Shown in pieces: positions 33,090 to 44,464 of a stretch of DNA of 64,000 nucleotides. This stretch comes from Litsea cubeba. Its lineage: Eukaryota; Streptophyta; Magnoliopsida; Laurales; Lauraceae. The stretch lies in the NCBI GenBank assembly GCA_012931725.1, contig CM022944.1:70263866-70327865 (forward strand), read 5' to 3'. Position numbers and translations under genes: made by a program. The notes below the pieces were generated by a model. That model made no database searches and was not told the origin of the DNA. It saw only the letters and a list, made by a program, of their open reading frames with translations. The stretch's first letter is position 1; every line of letters starts with the position of its first letter.

Positions 33090-34250
33090 TTAAGGGTAGT
33101 ACCGCTTTAAGAACTTGCCGTTGACGAGCATCATACATCTGTCACCTTCCATGTTTAGGAGTGCATATGCGCCATTAGAGAAAACCTTGTCGATGACGTA
33201 GGGTCCCTCCCATTTTGGCTCAAACTTACCTTTGGACTTGTGAGCGAAGACCATTGGTCTTTTTACCGCAAGAACCAAGTCACCCTTTTTGTAGGCGCGT
33301 TGCCTGACCTTTTTGTCTAAAGATCCTACCATGCGTGCTTGGTAAAGTTCAATGCTTTGTCGAGCTTCGAGCCGTCTCTCATCGAGATTGTCCAGCTCAT
33401 GGAGTCATAATTTGACATTGCTTTCTTGAGTCATGTCATTTTGCAAGGATACCCTAAAGGAAGAAATTTGTACTTCCAAGGGCACGACAACTTCGCATCC
33501 ATAGACCAAGGAGAATGGTGTCCTATTGGTTGGTCCTCGAACGGTGGTTCGATAGGCCCACAAAGCTTCAGACAGTTTGTCGCTCCAGTCTCTTTTGTGA
33601 CTAGAGACCATTTTTTGAGGATTTTGCAGAGTGTCTTGTTCAAAGCTTCTGCTAATCCATTTGCTGCCGGATTGTATGGAGTCGAAGGACAGCTTTAGAT
33701 TTTGTATTTGTCGCAGAACCTGTAGAATTGATGATCCCGGAATTGTGGTCCATTATCATGGATGAATCTTTTGGGTATGCCGAAACGACAAATGATGTTG
33801 GTGCGCAGGAAGTGAAGGATTGATGAGGTCTTCATTTCGTTGAGCGCAAATGCTTCTGATCACTTGGAGAAATAATCCGTAGCGGCGAAGATGAAGCGAT
33901 GACCTTTGCTTGAAGGGGGAGAAATAGGACCTATGATGTCCATACCCCAGGCTTCGAAAGGCCATGAGATCGCTGTAGGATGTAGCCATTCTGGAGGCAT
34001 GTGAATGTAATCTCCATGAACTTGGCATTGTTGGCAGCGCTTAGCAAATTGCATTGCGTCAGCTACCATGGTAGGCCAGTAATAACCTAACCTTTTTATC
34101 TGATCATAGAGCTTGGGACTAGCCTGATGAGCTCCGCAAAGACCAGCATGAACTTCTTTGAGTGTTTATTCAGCCTCTTGTTGTGACAAGCAGCGTAGAA
34201 GTACTCCGTTGAAGGATTTCCTGTAAAGGATTTTTGAAGGAATATCTAAA
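33090..34250 (-). pseudogene. Element 2 integrase
   Basis: On the minus strand: end of the zinc domain (CQQCQVHGDYIHMPPEWLHP, near 34030), catalytic core with the first Asp in WGMDIIGPI, the second in IHDNGPQF and Glu in AANGLAEALNKTL, then the C-terminal module KKGDLVLAVKRP, FEPKWEGPYVIDKVFSNGAY (33332-33090). The DD(35)E residues are visible, but there are in-frame stops (for example after DYFSK at about 33860) and frame changes between 33405 and 33760. No chromodomain, as expected for Tat. Confidence 0.85.
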
Positions 34251-34278
34251 TGAAAACTTGGGGTTCACCTTTGGATGC

Positions 34279-34875
34279 TTACCCGTTCTTTTGGATCTTC
34301 AGGTAGGATTCCAAACATAGTGTAATCAATGAGCGGATCCCTCCAGTCGCCGATTGAAGGTTGAAGGATTGAAATCCGACTTCCAACCACTTGGTGGCAT
34401 TCAGCAACTGCTTGATGTGTGTTAAGAGGAGGAAGGATTCTTCTTTCGCACACTGTGATTTGCATGTTTCCCCTTCGTGGATTGCCATAGATGCGGCAAG
34501 TCCGGCCAAGGCATCTGCACGTATGTTTTCACCTCTACGAATGTGGGTGATGTGACAGATGTCAAACTTTTGCAGAAGCGATTGTGCCTTGTTGTAGTAA
34601 GGCAGCAAATCAGGTTTCCTAACTTCAAATTTCTGATTCATCTGGTAGACGATCAATTGAGAGTCTCCAAAGACTTCCAGCATGGTGATACCGGATTCGA
34701 TGGCGAGTTCCAATCCTAGGATCAGAGCTTGATATTCAACTACATTGTTTGTGCATGGTTCCAGTAGCGAGAAAGCGTGTGGAATCATGTTTTTGATGGG
34801 GCTAACAAAGAGGATACCAACTCCCGAGATCAGCTGTCTTTTTTCATTTGTCCTGGTTGCACCGTCAAAGTACAT
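34279..34875 (-). pseudogene. Element 2 second RNase H (archaeal-type)
   Basis: MYFDGATRTNEKRQLISGVG at 34875 gives the first catalytic Asp (FDGA). NNVVEYQALILGLELAIESG gives the Glu, EVFGDSQLIVYQMN the second Asp, and NIRADALAGLAA the last Asp. This is an extra RNase H separate from the pol RNase H, the hallmark of the Tat lineage. The open frame covers 198 codons and looks intact as a domain. A stop (TCATAA region at about 34885) separates it from the upstream frame. Confidence 0.85.
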
Positions 34876-34890
34876 GTCCCAGGAGGCACT

Positions 34891-36915
34891 TTATGAGAAA
34901 GTCTCCACATTGTAGACTGGTTCGTCTGGGAGATCACCTCTGAGTGGAGAATCTTTAGGTAATGGATGCTCTACGAGAAAGTTCGCTAGAGCTTGCCCTT
35001 TGATCGCCTTTTGTGGTACATACCTGATATCAAATTGTGACAGAAGGATGGACCATTTTGCCAGTCGGGCATTGAGAGAACCTACTTTTGTGACAAAGAC
35101 CCTCAAGAGGTTGACCCTTGAGACCAGGTAGACTGTGTTGGAAAGCAAGTAGTGATGCAGCTTTTGTACTGCGAACATCACTGCAAGACATTCTTTTTCG
35201 ACTGGAGAGTAGCGATGCTCTGCACCTACTAGCATGCGGCTGAGGTAGTATAGAGCAGCTTCTTTTCTTTCATCATTTTCTTGTGCAAGCAGAGCTCCCA
35301 AAGAGTGATCAAGGGCTCTTGTGTACAAGATAAATGATTTTCCAGTGGTAGGAGCAACTAACACTGTAGGTTTGGTCAGGTATGACTTGATATCTTGGAA
35401 CGCAACTTCACAGTCAGCATCCCAGACAAAGTTTACACCTTTTTTCATCAACCGGGAGAATGGACGGCATTTCCCCGAAAGATTGGAGATGAACCGTCTG
35501 ATGTAGGCCAATCTCCCTTGAAGCCCTTTGAGTTCTCTTAAGGTTCTTAGAGAGGGCATTTCTAGAATGGCTTTGACTTTTATGGGGTCAAGCTCTATTC
35601 CAGCTTTCCGAACTAAGAATCTGAGGAACTTACCCGACGAGACGCCGAAGAAGCATTTCAAAGGATTCATTCGCAGTTTGTGTTTGCGAAGTCGGAGGAA
35701 GAGTTCTCGAAGGTCTTCGAGATGATCTTCCTTTCTTTTGTTTTTGACAGCGAGGTCATCAACGTAACATTCAACCATCTTGTGTTGCATATCTTGGAAT
35801 ATTTTCATCATAGCCCTCTGATATGTAGCATCGGCATTTTTCAGACCAAATGGCATAACAATGTAGCAATACATGCCAAATGGGGTTCAAAAGGATGTAT
35901 GTTTTTCATCCTCGGGATGCATCTTTATCTGATTGTAGCTTGAGAAGCCATCCATGAATGTCATTCGCTCGAATCCACAGGTATTAACAATCATTACATC
36001 TGGTATGGGGAGCGGAAATTCATCTTTAGGACATGCGCCATTCAGGTCTCTATAGTCAATACAGACCCTGATCTGCCCGTTTTTCTTTGTCACAGGGACA
36101 ATGTTGGCCAACCATTCAGGATGTTGTTGCTCACGGATGAAGCCGACGCTTTTGAGTTTTTGAACTTCTTGTTCAATTTTATCCATCACATCTGGACGAA
36201 ATCTTCTTTGGCCATGTTTGACAGGCTTGATGTCTTCTTGAAGATTGAGTTTGTGGACTGCTATTTTGGGGTCTAAACCAGGCATTTCAGCGTAAGACCA
36301 TGCAAAGCAATCAACGAACTCACGAAGAAAGGCGATATACTCGGGTAACTCATCATCCTTTATATTCTTGCTTATGAATACAGGACGTGGGTTATCAGGT
36401 GTTCCCAAGTCTATCTTTTGAACAGGATCTTCTGTTGGAAGGTTCGAAGGTGGTTCCTCCACAATATTTTCGGAGGCTTCCAGCTCAACGAAACCTTTTG
36501 GGGTTTCAAGGGCATTTCCAGACCAAGGTTTTGTTCCTTTCCACGGGTCTTCTTGATTGGCGATTTTCTCAAGGTTTGCTATGAGATGATCCCAATCGCC
36601 TGTTGAAACCGGGTCGAAGTAGGGTACTTCTTTTGGAGACGAGAATTCTTCTGGGTCAGAAGACCACATGTCTGTGCCATCGGACAACTCCTCTTCATTG
36701 TCAGAGAAATCGTACCAATTGGACGAGCTTCCTGGATCTTTGTCAGGTGACTCACCGAAGAGATATCCAGGGAGATCGATGTCTTCGTGGATACGAGATG
36801 TTGAGGCTTGGTCAGTAAATTGACTTTTAAGCCTTTGTGTCAACTGTTTCAGGGGAGTGTCGGGATCAACCCTAACCCATGTGAAGACTTTTCTACACAG
36901 CTGTAGAGTCTCCAA
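34891..36915 (-). pseudogene. Element 2 reverse transcriptase and first RNase H
   Basis: From 36915 an open frame of 342 codons holds an acidic linker, then RT motifs KNGQIRVCIDYRDLN, CPKDEFPLPIPDVM and FMDGFSSYNQIKMHPEDE, ending in a single TGA where an Arg codon is expected (about 35890). The frame continues from 35874 with MPFGLKNADATYQRAM, the catalytic ECYVDDLAVKN, KCFFGVSSGKFLRFLV, and the RNase H part FVWDADCEVAFQDIKSYL, YYLSRMLVGAEHRYSPVEKE to QALANFLVEHPLP. Apart from the one stop this RT is well preserved, consistent with the element's younger age. Confidence 0.9.
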
Positions 36916-37205
36916 TCTTCCAGCTGGCTTTTGGTCAAGAAAGGCCCCAATGGTGTGAGAATATCGCGGCCTTCTCCCAAACCTACTGGGTTTTGAGCGT
37001 CATAGCCCATTTTCTTCATAATAGCTTGTGCCACAGAACTATATAAGGATAGTTGAGGCATACCTTCATTTTGGAAATGCTTAAGCATGGAGTTTGATGA
37101 AGAAGCATCCGATCTATGGAAGAAGATCGACTTTTCCTTTACTGAAGTTGCTGGAACAACGCAGGAAGCTGACGTAGGATCTTCTATGTCAAAAGTTGTC
37201 TCCAT
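36849..37205 (-). pseudogene. Element 2 G-patch-like segment between protease and RT
   Basis: The minus frame from 37205 includes AQAIMKKMGYDAQNPVGLGE and GRDILTPLGPFLTKSQ (about 37025-36935). The spacing M-G-Y...GLG-x-G...I..P matches a G-patch, an RNA-binding glycine motif. In betaretroviruses a G-patch follows protease at the same place in pol. It overlaps the RT frame's upstream part in another frame because of a frame change near 36900. Confidence 0.65.
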
Positions 37206-37250
37206 TGGAGTAAGAGTAGGCTGAACTTGCTGAATGTCAGCCTGGCTTGA

Positions 37251-38123
37251 CTATGTGTCGTCTTCTGGCTCTGAATCTAAATCTGTGTCTTGCATGATAA
37301 ACACGAAAGAGATAACAAATTTGCCCCCAGACTTTTGCTTTGCCTTCTTCACTTTAGTTGTGATGACCAAAGGCTTTGAAGGTTTGAGGTAGATGATGAA
37401 GGGAGTTTGAATGCTCTCTTCGGATTTACCGGATGGTTTGTTTTCTTCCGGTGATTGTTGAGGAGCCTTGCCTTTATCTTTCTGGAGATTTTCGGCAAAG
37501 GGTGTTGTTTGCTTCTCCTCTTCTTCTTTCTCACCTTCATGCATCTATGAGTCTGCAAAGTGGACTTCTTTACCTTTGAAGGGTTTTCTGTCCGCAAAGA
37601 CTCGATGTATCATGCCGTCGTCGCCAACAAACTTGATGCATTGATATAAAGTTGAAGGGACAACACCATTCTCGTGGATCCAGGGGCGTCTGAGAAGGAT
37701 GTTATAGCATGAAGGGGTTTTTATTGCATACACAGTGACCTCAGAGATAAGATCACCGATCTGCAACTTGAACCTGATTTTGCTGATAGGCCTTTGAGTA
37801 CTCTCATCGTATCCAAAGATAGATACAGATGTGTGGCTCAGCTTGCTGGGTGGGATGCCCAACTCTTCGAGAGCCGAAGTGGAGATGAGGTTGAGTGTAG
37901 AACCTGGGTCGATCTGAACTCTGTGCATAGGCATTTCCTTGATGTACCCTGTGAAGTACAGGGGTCGGTTGTGCCTTGTTTCGCCAAATAGGAGGTCATC
38001 CTTAGTGAAGGCGATGGTTGCACTGGCTGCTTTTTGAACCGAGAGGCATTCAATGCATGATCCCTCAGTTTTCTTCTTTTCTCCCTTTGAGGAAGCTTCT
38101 GAGTTTTTGACCCGGTAATCCAT
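37251..38123 (-). pseudogene. Element 2 aspartic protease
   Basis: The 38123-37545 frame on the minus strand contains RPLYFTGYIKEMPMHRVQID and PGSTLNLISTSALEELGIP (the active site is D-P-G-S where retroviral proteases have D-T/S-G), ISEVTVYAIKTPSCYNILLR and RPWIHENGVVPSTLYQCIKF, the second motif. D-P-G-S is usual in this lineage as far as I recall. A Lys/Glu-rich linker follows to 37251 after a frame break at about 37545. Confidence 0.75.
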
Positions 38124-38474
38124 TTTAGTTTGGAGGACTTGCGGGGCATGTTTGTCGACATCCTTATTCAGCTTTTGTAATTCTTAAATGAGATTATCAC
38201 GAGTATGTGGAGACATTCGCAATAAATCTAGGATGTGCAGACGTGCAGGTTTGTGCTTGAAGTGTTCAATCAAGTCATACTTGAAAGCCTCCTTAGGGCC
38301 TGCATGTTCATCATTCCTGCCACTAGTGGCGCTTACAACATCTTTTCCCGAAGGATTACATTTGTAAAGGAAGATTGGTTGTAGTTTTTATGGTAGTCCC
38401 GGCCAGAGCGGGTGCCTCTACCAACTTCGAGAGCTTCTTGAGAAGGGCCTTCATTTGGAAGATTGTCTTCAGGA

Positions 38475-39426
38475 TCAAGAGGCTGTCGTTATTTTATTTG
38501 TTGAGGATGTATCAGCAGCAGAGTTGTCATCCTTAGTGATTGTGTTACATGGAGCATTTTCCGGAAACAAGTCCTGAACAGCATCCAGCAACCTTTCTTC
38601 TTCGTTAACCAATTCATCGTCCCAAGCATCAATAGCTGGGAATTCTTCCGTCAGGAAGGGTGTGAACTTTGAAGTCACAGTCTACGGAGAAGAAACCTGA
38701 GAGGGTGTCGTCTCAGTGAAAGTCACGTGAGATGAGGCAGCTCCAGAAGATACATTGCTAGGAATCGTCGGAGTGTAAGTGATCTTATCAGACGATGCTT
38801 CGAAAGAGTTATAATCCCGAAATATCACATTACAGGAAGCTCTAACAGGAGACGTTGTCTGATCGGAGTCAGACTCATCCTCGGATGTAAGAGGATTGTC
38901 TATCCAGCAATTTTCTCCATTTTCAGGAGTTGAGGGAGGGATGTACCTGATGGTCTTCAGGGACTTCCGGCTCTGGATTGCGAGGAGGCTCGTTGACGCA
39001 GTCTTGCTCTTGTTCTAGAGCGAGACGCTGCAAGATCCTTGCATATTCTTCAAGATCAGGCATAGGAGCCAAATCTTCTTCTTCATCAACTCTTTGTGGC
39101 TCAACATTGTTGATTTCCACTGGAGCAATGAGGGGTGCTGGTTCAACAGCATTTTCTTGTACAGCCTCTTGGTCTTCTTCATCATCAGACTAGGATCATT
39201 GTGGCTGTAGGGGGTTATACCAGATTACTGGCATAAGATGAGTCTCAGGAACCCATTCTTCATCGGAAAGATATTCTCCTGTTTCAAGGGACTCCTCCCA
39301 CTCGTCGGTGTAGTTGGATTCGAATCCATCATCGGTGTCGCTAGACTCGTATCCATCAATGGAGAATCCAACTACCGAATTGCAAGAGTATGATGCCTCC
39401 TGCGTGGCTTCTTTGAATTGAGGCAT
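38475..39426 (-). pseudogene. Element 2 gag-protease linker
   Basis: Acidic, low-complexity open stretches in shifting frames (for example GYESSDTDDGFESNYTDEWE at about 39360 and DLEEYARILQRLALEQEQD at about 39050). No catalytic motif. It sits between gag and protease and presumably was one polyprotein. Confidence 0.55.
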
Positions 39427-39583
39427 GAAATCACTGAGAGTGAATTTTCTTACCCCCTTTGAAGTCTCTGGAAGGGACGTTTTTGTTGCCTCCAGTGAAG
39501 CGGTAGAGGAAGCCTCTGCCTTTTCTCGGACTTCTTATTTTGGCTGGGTCTTCTCTTGCCGTTTGAGCTTGAGGAGATGTTTC

Positions 39584-42228
39584 CTAGCCTACCTTTGTTG
39601 TTGAGCTGTAGGCTTTGTTTTCACGACCTCCCAGTTTTTCATCTTCCAGGAGATCGGGATGTACCCATATGGGTTGTCCGTCTGGTGTCGGGTAAGGAAC
39701 CAGTTCTTCGGACGCTTGAATTGAGTTTATCACCTTAAAGGAAGTAGTGATCTTCTTCTTCGGTGATTTTGGTGTTTGTCCACATGTCACCATGTTGACG
39801 AAGGCAGACCCATAGTTTTTGTCAAAGGTGATGACTCCGTTCTTCCACATCTCGTTTATTTTCTCTCTCACAACGAAGCATTGATTGAAAGGATGCGAGA
39901 TCATCCGGTGGTATGGGCAGTACCGACGACCATTGGTTTTGCCAACATCACTCGGTCTTTTGGGTTCAGGCAAAGTGAGCTTGCCGTTTGCCACGAGAGC
40001 CCCAAAGATTTCATCAACATCTTCATCGAACGGGTATTTCTTCTCTACTCGTTCTTTGAAGGCATCTGAGAGTTTAGGTCTCTTACCAGCAGCTTTATTT
40101 TCAGCTTTCTTTGGTGGCTGAGGAGCTGACTTGGTCTGCACATTGAGGACCTCTTTCTTCTTTGGTTTAGAGGCTGCAATGGCGGTTGGCTCTTTTCTAG
40201 ATGATTTCTGACTGTTGAGGTCTTTAATCACCGTTTCAGCTTCCATGGAAGCTTCCAGGAGTTCTCCCAGGTTCTTTGATTTGTTGCCGATGATCATGGA
40301 GCGGATTCTAGCTCTCATATTGTTTCGGCAGATGTCGACTAGCGACGCTTGTGGCAATACATCAGAGCATTTGTATGCCATTGCTTTCCACTTGTGAATG
40401 AAGTCATATGTTGACTCATTCTCCCCCTGTTTTAGGCTGCACAGCTGAGCCATAGTAGCGAGATGATCCTCACCTTTGAAGTGAGTCAGGAAGCGTGTCT
40501 CTAGCATGGCCCTGTTTGAATGGAGTCCTCCGGCAGAGTGGAGTACTAATCGAAGGCTGTACCTTTTAGTAGGGGTGTACACGGATCGGATTGGTGCGGA
40601 TTGGGCCAAATCCGTCACCAATCTGTTGCCTTCGGATTGACGATTTTGTAATCTGTCACCAATCCGTTACTGTTGAAATCCGATCCGATCCGATCCGTGG
40701 AGGAGCGGATCGGATCGGATTAATCCGTTCAATCCGTTACTGTACATTACATGAAAAAAGAAAGAAGAAAAAACCCATAAATTTTGAAGTCACCGAATTA
40801 AAGGGGCATGAGTTGAGAGCTGTATGTCTATTCTATTCATAAGGTTAGTGACTCCTTACATTTTTTTTCTTATTTTATATATATAATTTTTTTTAATTTA
40901 TATTTAATGACAACGGATCGGATCGGATTGAATCCGCGGATTAAGGATGAAATCCGCCACCGATCCGTTGCTAACGGATTACACAATTTCCAATCCGTCA
41001 CCAATCCGTTGGCCTTCGGATCGGATTAAAATCCGCGGATCGGATCGGATCGGATCGGATTGACGGATTGACGGATTTTTTGTACACCCCTACCTTTTAG
41101 GGTACTTGCAAAGAGGCGGATCTTGAGTGCATCTTGATCCGCGATAGCTCCCGTTAAGATCTTGAAGTGGATGACGTGCTGTCTGGCTGATCGTTTCCCC
41201 GTATATGTTTGGAGAGTAGGATGCTTGAATTTTGTAGGGAACGGGACCGAGTCCATCCATAAAGGATATGGTGGCTTGATCCCATGCTCCTTGAATATAT
41301 CTTCTTCTTATGCTTTTGCGAGGATACCGTCTACGTCCTTTTTGGTAAGGGCGCGTGACTCATTTTATTCTCTATTTACCTCATCGTCATGATGATTCGG
41401 AGGAGGTTCATTATTCGCCTGATTTTGGAAGGCGAGGAGAAGGTTTTCCATCAGAGTTTCAATCCTCTGTTGGCCTTGTTCCAACTGCTGAATGCGGGTG
41501 ATCGCATCATCTTGAGGTGGATTGCGGGGTGGTGGCTCAGAATTTGAAGCCAGGACGTTCATCCTTCGGGATTCGAACAAAGAAACTGTCCTGGTGACTG
41601 AGCTGGGGCTCATTCTTTTTGAAGAAGAGCTTGAGGAAGGATCACTCTGTCGTCCTTTGCTTGAAGGAGCAGGGGATTCTTCTAAATGTCTTCTTGTCCT
41701 GGAGACGCTGCGGGTCATCGGACGTCGGACATGGATTTTGGATGCTGACTTTTGGCGTCTTCTAGTTTTTCCAACCATATGGACGGCAGCAACTTGGTTA
41801 GGTCTATCTTTTTCGACCCATTTGGGAGAGACTTGAAGTGTAGGAGGTTGGGTCCTTTGCTTCTCTAGTCTTTTTTGTCGATACGACGCGCGACAGCGTA
41901 TACGACGAGCAATTTAAGCTTCGGTCAGCTCTGGCTGGGCTTTGACGATGAAGGATGTGCTCCCTTGGGCGCAGCAGCCGAGCCTGTCTTCTTTGTAGGT
42001 AGGCAAGAACAGGATGCGAACCTGGTCCTTCGCCTGTTGCAGCGAAGCTTTGAATTTTTCAAGTTCAGCCCCTGTAGAGATGAATGGTCGAACTGCAGGA
42101 TTGTAGGCCTCAGCAGATGTCTGCAGAGGCCTTGTAATGCATGACTTGATTTTGGGCTTGTAGGAACAAGCCGGCTCATGCTGGGTTGACTTGGGAGTCA
42201 GGTTGGAGATGGGTCTCTCCTCTTTCAT
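39584..42228 (-). pseudogene. Element 2 gag, interrupted by a MITE
   Basis: From about 42228: Ser/Arg-rich N-terminal part (RQSDPSSSSSSKRMSPSS, about 41650), coiled-coil-like QQLEQGQQRIETLMENLL region, then KPPYPLWMDSVPFPTKFKHP and the capsid region AIADQDALKIRLFASTL up to 41101. The 523-bp MITE at 40570-41092 follows. Gag resumes with ETRFLTHFKGEDHLATMAQL and ARIRSMIIGNKSKNLGELLE and ends in a zinc-finger-like CPYHRMISHPFNQC (about 39900). Stops exist near 41365 and 41900. Gag forms the particle that packages element RNA. Confidence 0.8.
40570..41092. mobile_element. hAT MITE (523 bp) in gag of element 2
   Basis: The TIRs are TAGGGGTGTAC at 40570 and GTACACCCCTA ending at 41092, flanked by the perfect 8-bp duplication CCTTTTAG (40562-40569 and 41093-41100), the hAT signature. 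Both arms are packed with CGGATCGGATT and AATCCGTCACCAATCCGTT units in inverted relation, so the element folds extensively. The centre (about 40760-40910) is AT-rich. No transposase. Confidence 0.9.
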
Positions 42229-42813
42229 GTAGGCAAGAGGGTAGAACTGGTTCTCCTTGAGTGGGGCCAGGAATGCTGGCTTGGTGGATGTTTGGGACCT
42301 TCTTTACCTTGGTGAAGGTCTTAGGGACCAAGTCTTGGGATAGACCTGGTCGTTTGCAGGTCGAGGCTTCGTGGGGGTGCCACGGGCTTCGGGCCTTCTG
42401 GTGCTCGCCTTTGGTGTCACGGTAGTGACACGTTGAGAGGCGAGTTTCTGCTTCTTGGAAGGAGCAGTTTGTTCTTCGGGAAGTGGGAATGGTCCCAGCG
42501 TCCTAAAGACAATAGTCCGGGGAGTCGAGGTCGACTCGGAGTTCAGAGAGTTGCCGAGGGAGTTGACGCTTCGGCAGCTGATGGGGCGCTTGTAGGTGCG
42601 CGTTGTTTGCTTCTGTTGAAGCATGAGCTGGTGCTTGTTCTCATCGAAGGTAATGGTTAATGAAGCTACCCTTATTAGTTTTCGAAAAGTTTCTGAAACA
42701 AGACCACATCCATTAGTAATCACAAGAATATAATGATCATAAATGGGAAATTCTATGGTTTTGTCTTTCCAAATCGCTCGAGGGAGATGACCCAAGCAAT
42801 ATGAAGAAGGCAA
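42229..42813 (-). pseudogene. Element 2 N-terminal extra frame upstream of gag
   Basis: An open frame from 42813 to 42304 reads MPSSYCLGHLPRAIWKDKTI, then a Ser/Thr/Pro- and Lys-rich stretch (TPRTIVFRTLGPFPLPEEQ, RRPEARGTPTKPRP). It lies between the leader and gag. Ogre-type Tat elements carry an extra ORF1 in this position, but I see no recognisable domain and it may be the Gag N-terminus. Confidence 0.45.
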
Positions 42814-43049
42814 AAAGCTATAGAGGGTATAATTGTTCTGATCGCAGGTATGGTAAGCCTAGAATGAGCGTCCCAGTGACTGCTAGAAGCAATTGTGAAC
42901 TTAAATTCGACTTATCGAGAAGCAGAGCATGCTCGAGGTAAGAAGAATATAAGTTTGGAGTTACAAATGTGCCGGTCGCGAATACAGTAGACCCTGAAAG
43001 GGCATACTAGTACCGCTAGACACAAATGTTTTGAGACCGCATCCATGAG

Positions 43050-44290
43050 ATGAGATTCTCTGTTTTGAAAGGTCAAGATTGGATTCATCAAAGAGAGCAG
43101 ATGGTATTCCGATCCAAATACGGTATCAGCGATTTCCGCGAGCGCCAGTACTCAGAAGGAAATGAACCATAATTTCTCGGATCTGAATCCAAAAATGACG
43201 AGTTTTTTTTTTTTTGAAAGGCCAAGATCGGGTTTATCAAAGAGAGCAAAAGGCATTCCAATCTGAACACGGGCTCAGCGATTTCCGCGAGCGCCAGTGC
43301 TCAGAAAGGAGGAGACCAAAATTTCTCCAATCTAAACCCAAAATGACGGAAGTTTTTTTTTTGAAAAAATCTTTTTTTTAAGATTTTTTTTTTTGAATTA
43401 TTATTTATTTATTTATTTATTATTTTTTTAAGATTTTTTTTTTGAAAATTTTTTATTTTTTATTTTTTATTTTAAATTTTTTATTTAATTTTTTTTATTT
43501 TGAAATTTTTTTTATTTAAAAGACGAGAGAGTACACATAGGCCTCCTAACCCGGTCTTATGAAATCTCGATTGATAGAATTGCCCCCAGGTAAGGATAGG
43601 ATTACTTAATGAACCCGTTTGGAGGACCCTTGCCTAAAACAGTCAAGCTGTCTCCACACTCTGGACAAGGCTTTTCTTGAATCAACCGTGATCAAAGAAC
43701 GCAGTTGGTTTAACCTTAGTGGTCTATGTTTTTTTTTTTTGTTTTCTTTAATTTGTTTTTATTTCTTTATTTTTATTTTTAGATCTTTAATGAACTCATC
43801 GAAGAGAAACGATAGCCCAAATCGTAATTCGAACAGGCTCAACAATTTCTGCGAGCACACGAACGAAAGGAAAGAATCAAAGTTTCTCAATTTTGAATCC
43901 AAAATGAGAAATCTTGTTTTTTCTTTTTTTTCTTTTTTTTTTTTTAGATTTTTTAATGAACTCATCGAAGAGAAACGATGGCCCAAATCCTAATTCGAAC
44001 AGGCTCAACAATTTCTGCGAGCACACAAACGAAAGGAAAGGATCAAAGTTTCTCAATTTTGAATCCAAAATGAGAAATCTTGTTTTTTTTTTCTAATTTC
44101 TAATGAACTCATCGAAGAAAAACAATGGCCATTTCCACAATTCGAACCGGCTCGACGATTTCCGCGAGCACAGAGACAAAACGAAAAGGATCAAAGTTTC
44201 TCAATTTTGAATCCAAACTAAGAAATCTGATTTTTTTTTATTTTTTTTTAAAAGAGAAAGAGTGGAAATAAACTCAAAAAATTAGAAATT
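43050..44290 (-). repeat. Tandem repeats in the leader of element 2
   Basis: Two copies of a ~150-bp unit (around 43058-43200 and 43207-43350) contain TTTCCGCGAGCGCCAGT. Three related units (about 43785-43920, 43955-44085 and 44100-44240) contain GAACTCATCGAAGAGAAACG and AATTTCTGCGAGCACAC. Between them is a T-rich stretch with TTTATTTATTTATTTATTATTT (about 43365-43520). All lie between the primer site and gag. Confidence 0.8.
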
Positions 44291-44464
44291 CCCAAAAAAT
44301 CTCATCTCATTTTTTTATGCGGAATCCAACATAGGCCACCAATTAGAAAGTAGCCAAGGAATCGAGAAAAGAAATATAAGCATAGAGCAAAATATATGAT
44401 ATGCAAATATTTCATTTCTAGCATCGTGTTCTCAAATGAACGAGTCCCACCGGGTGTGCCAGCT

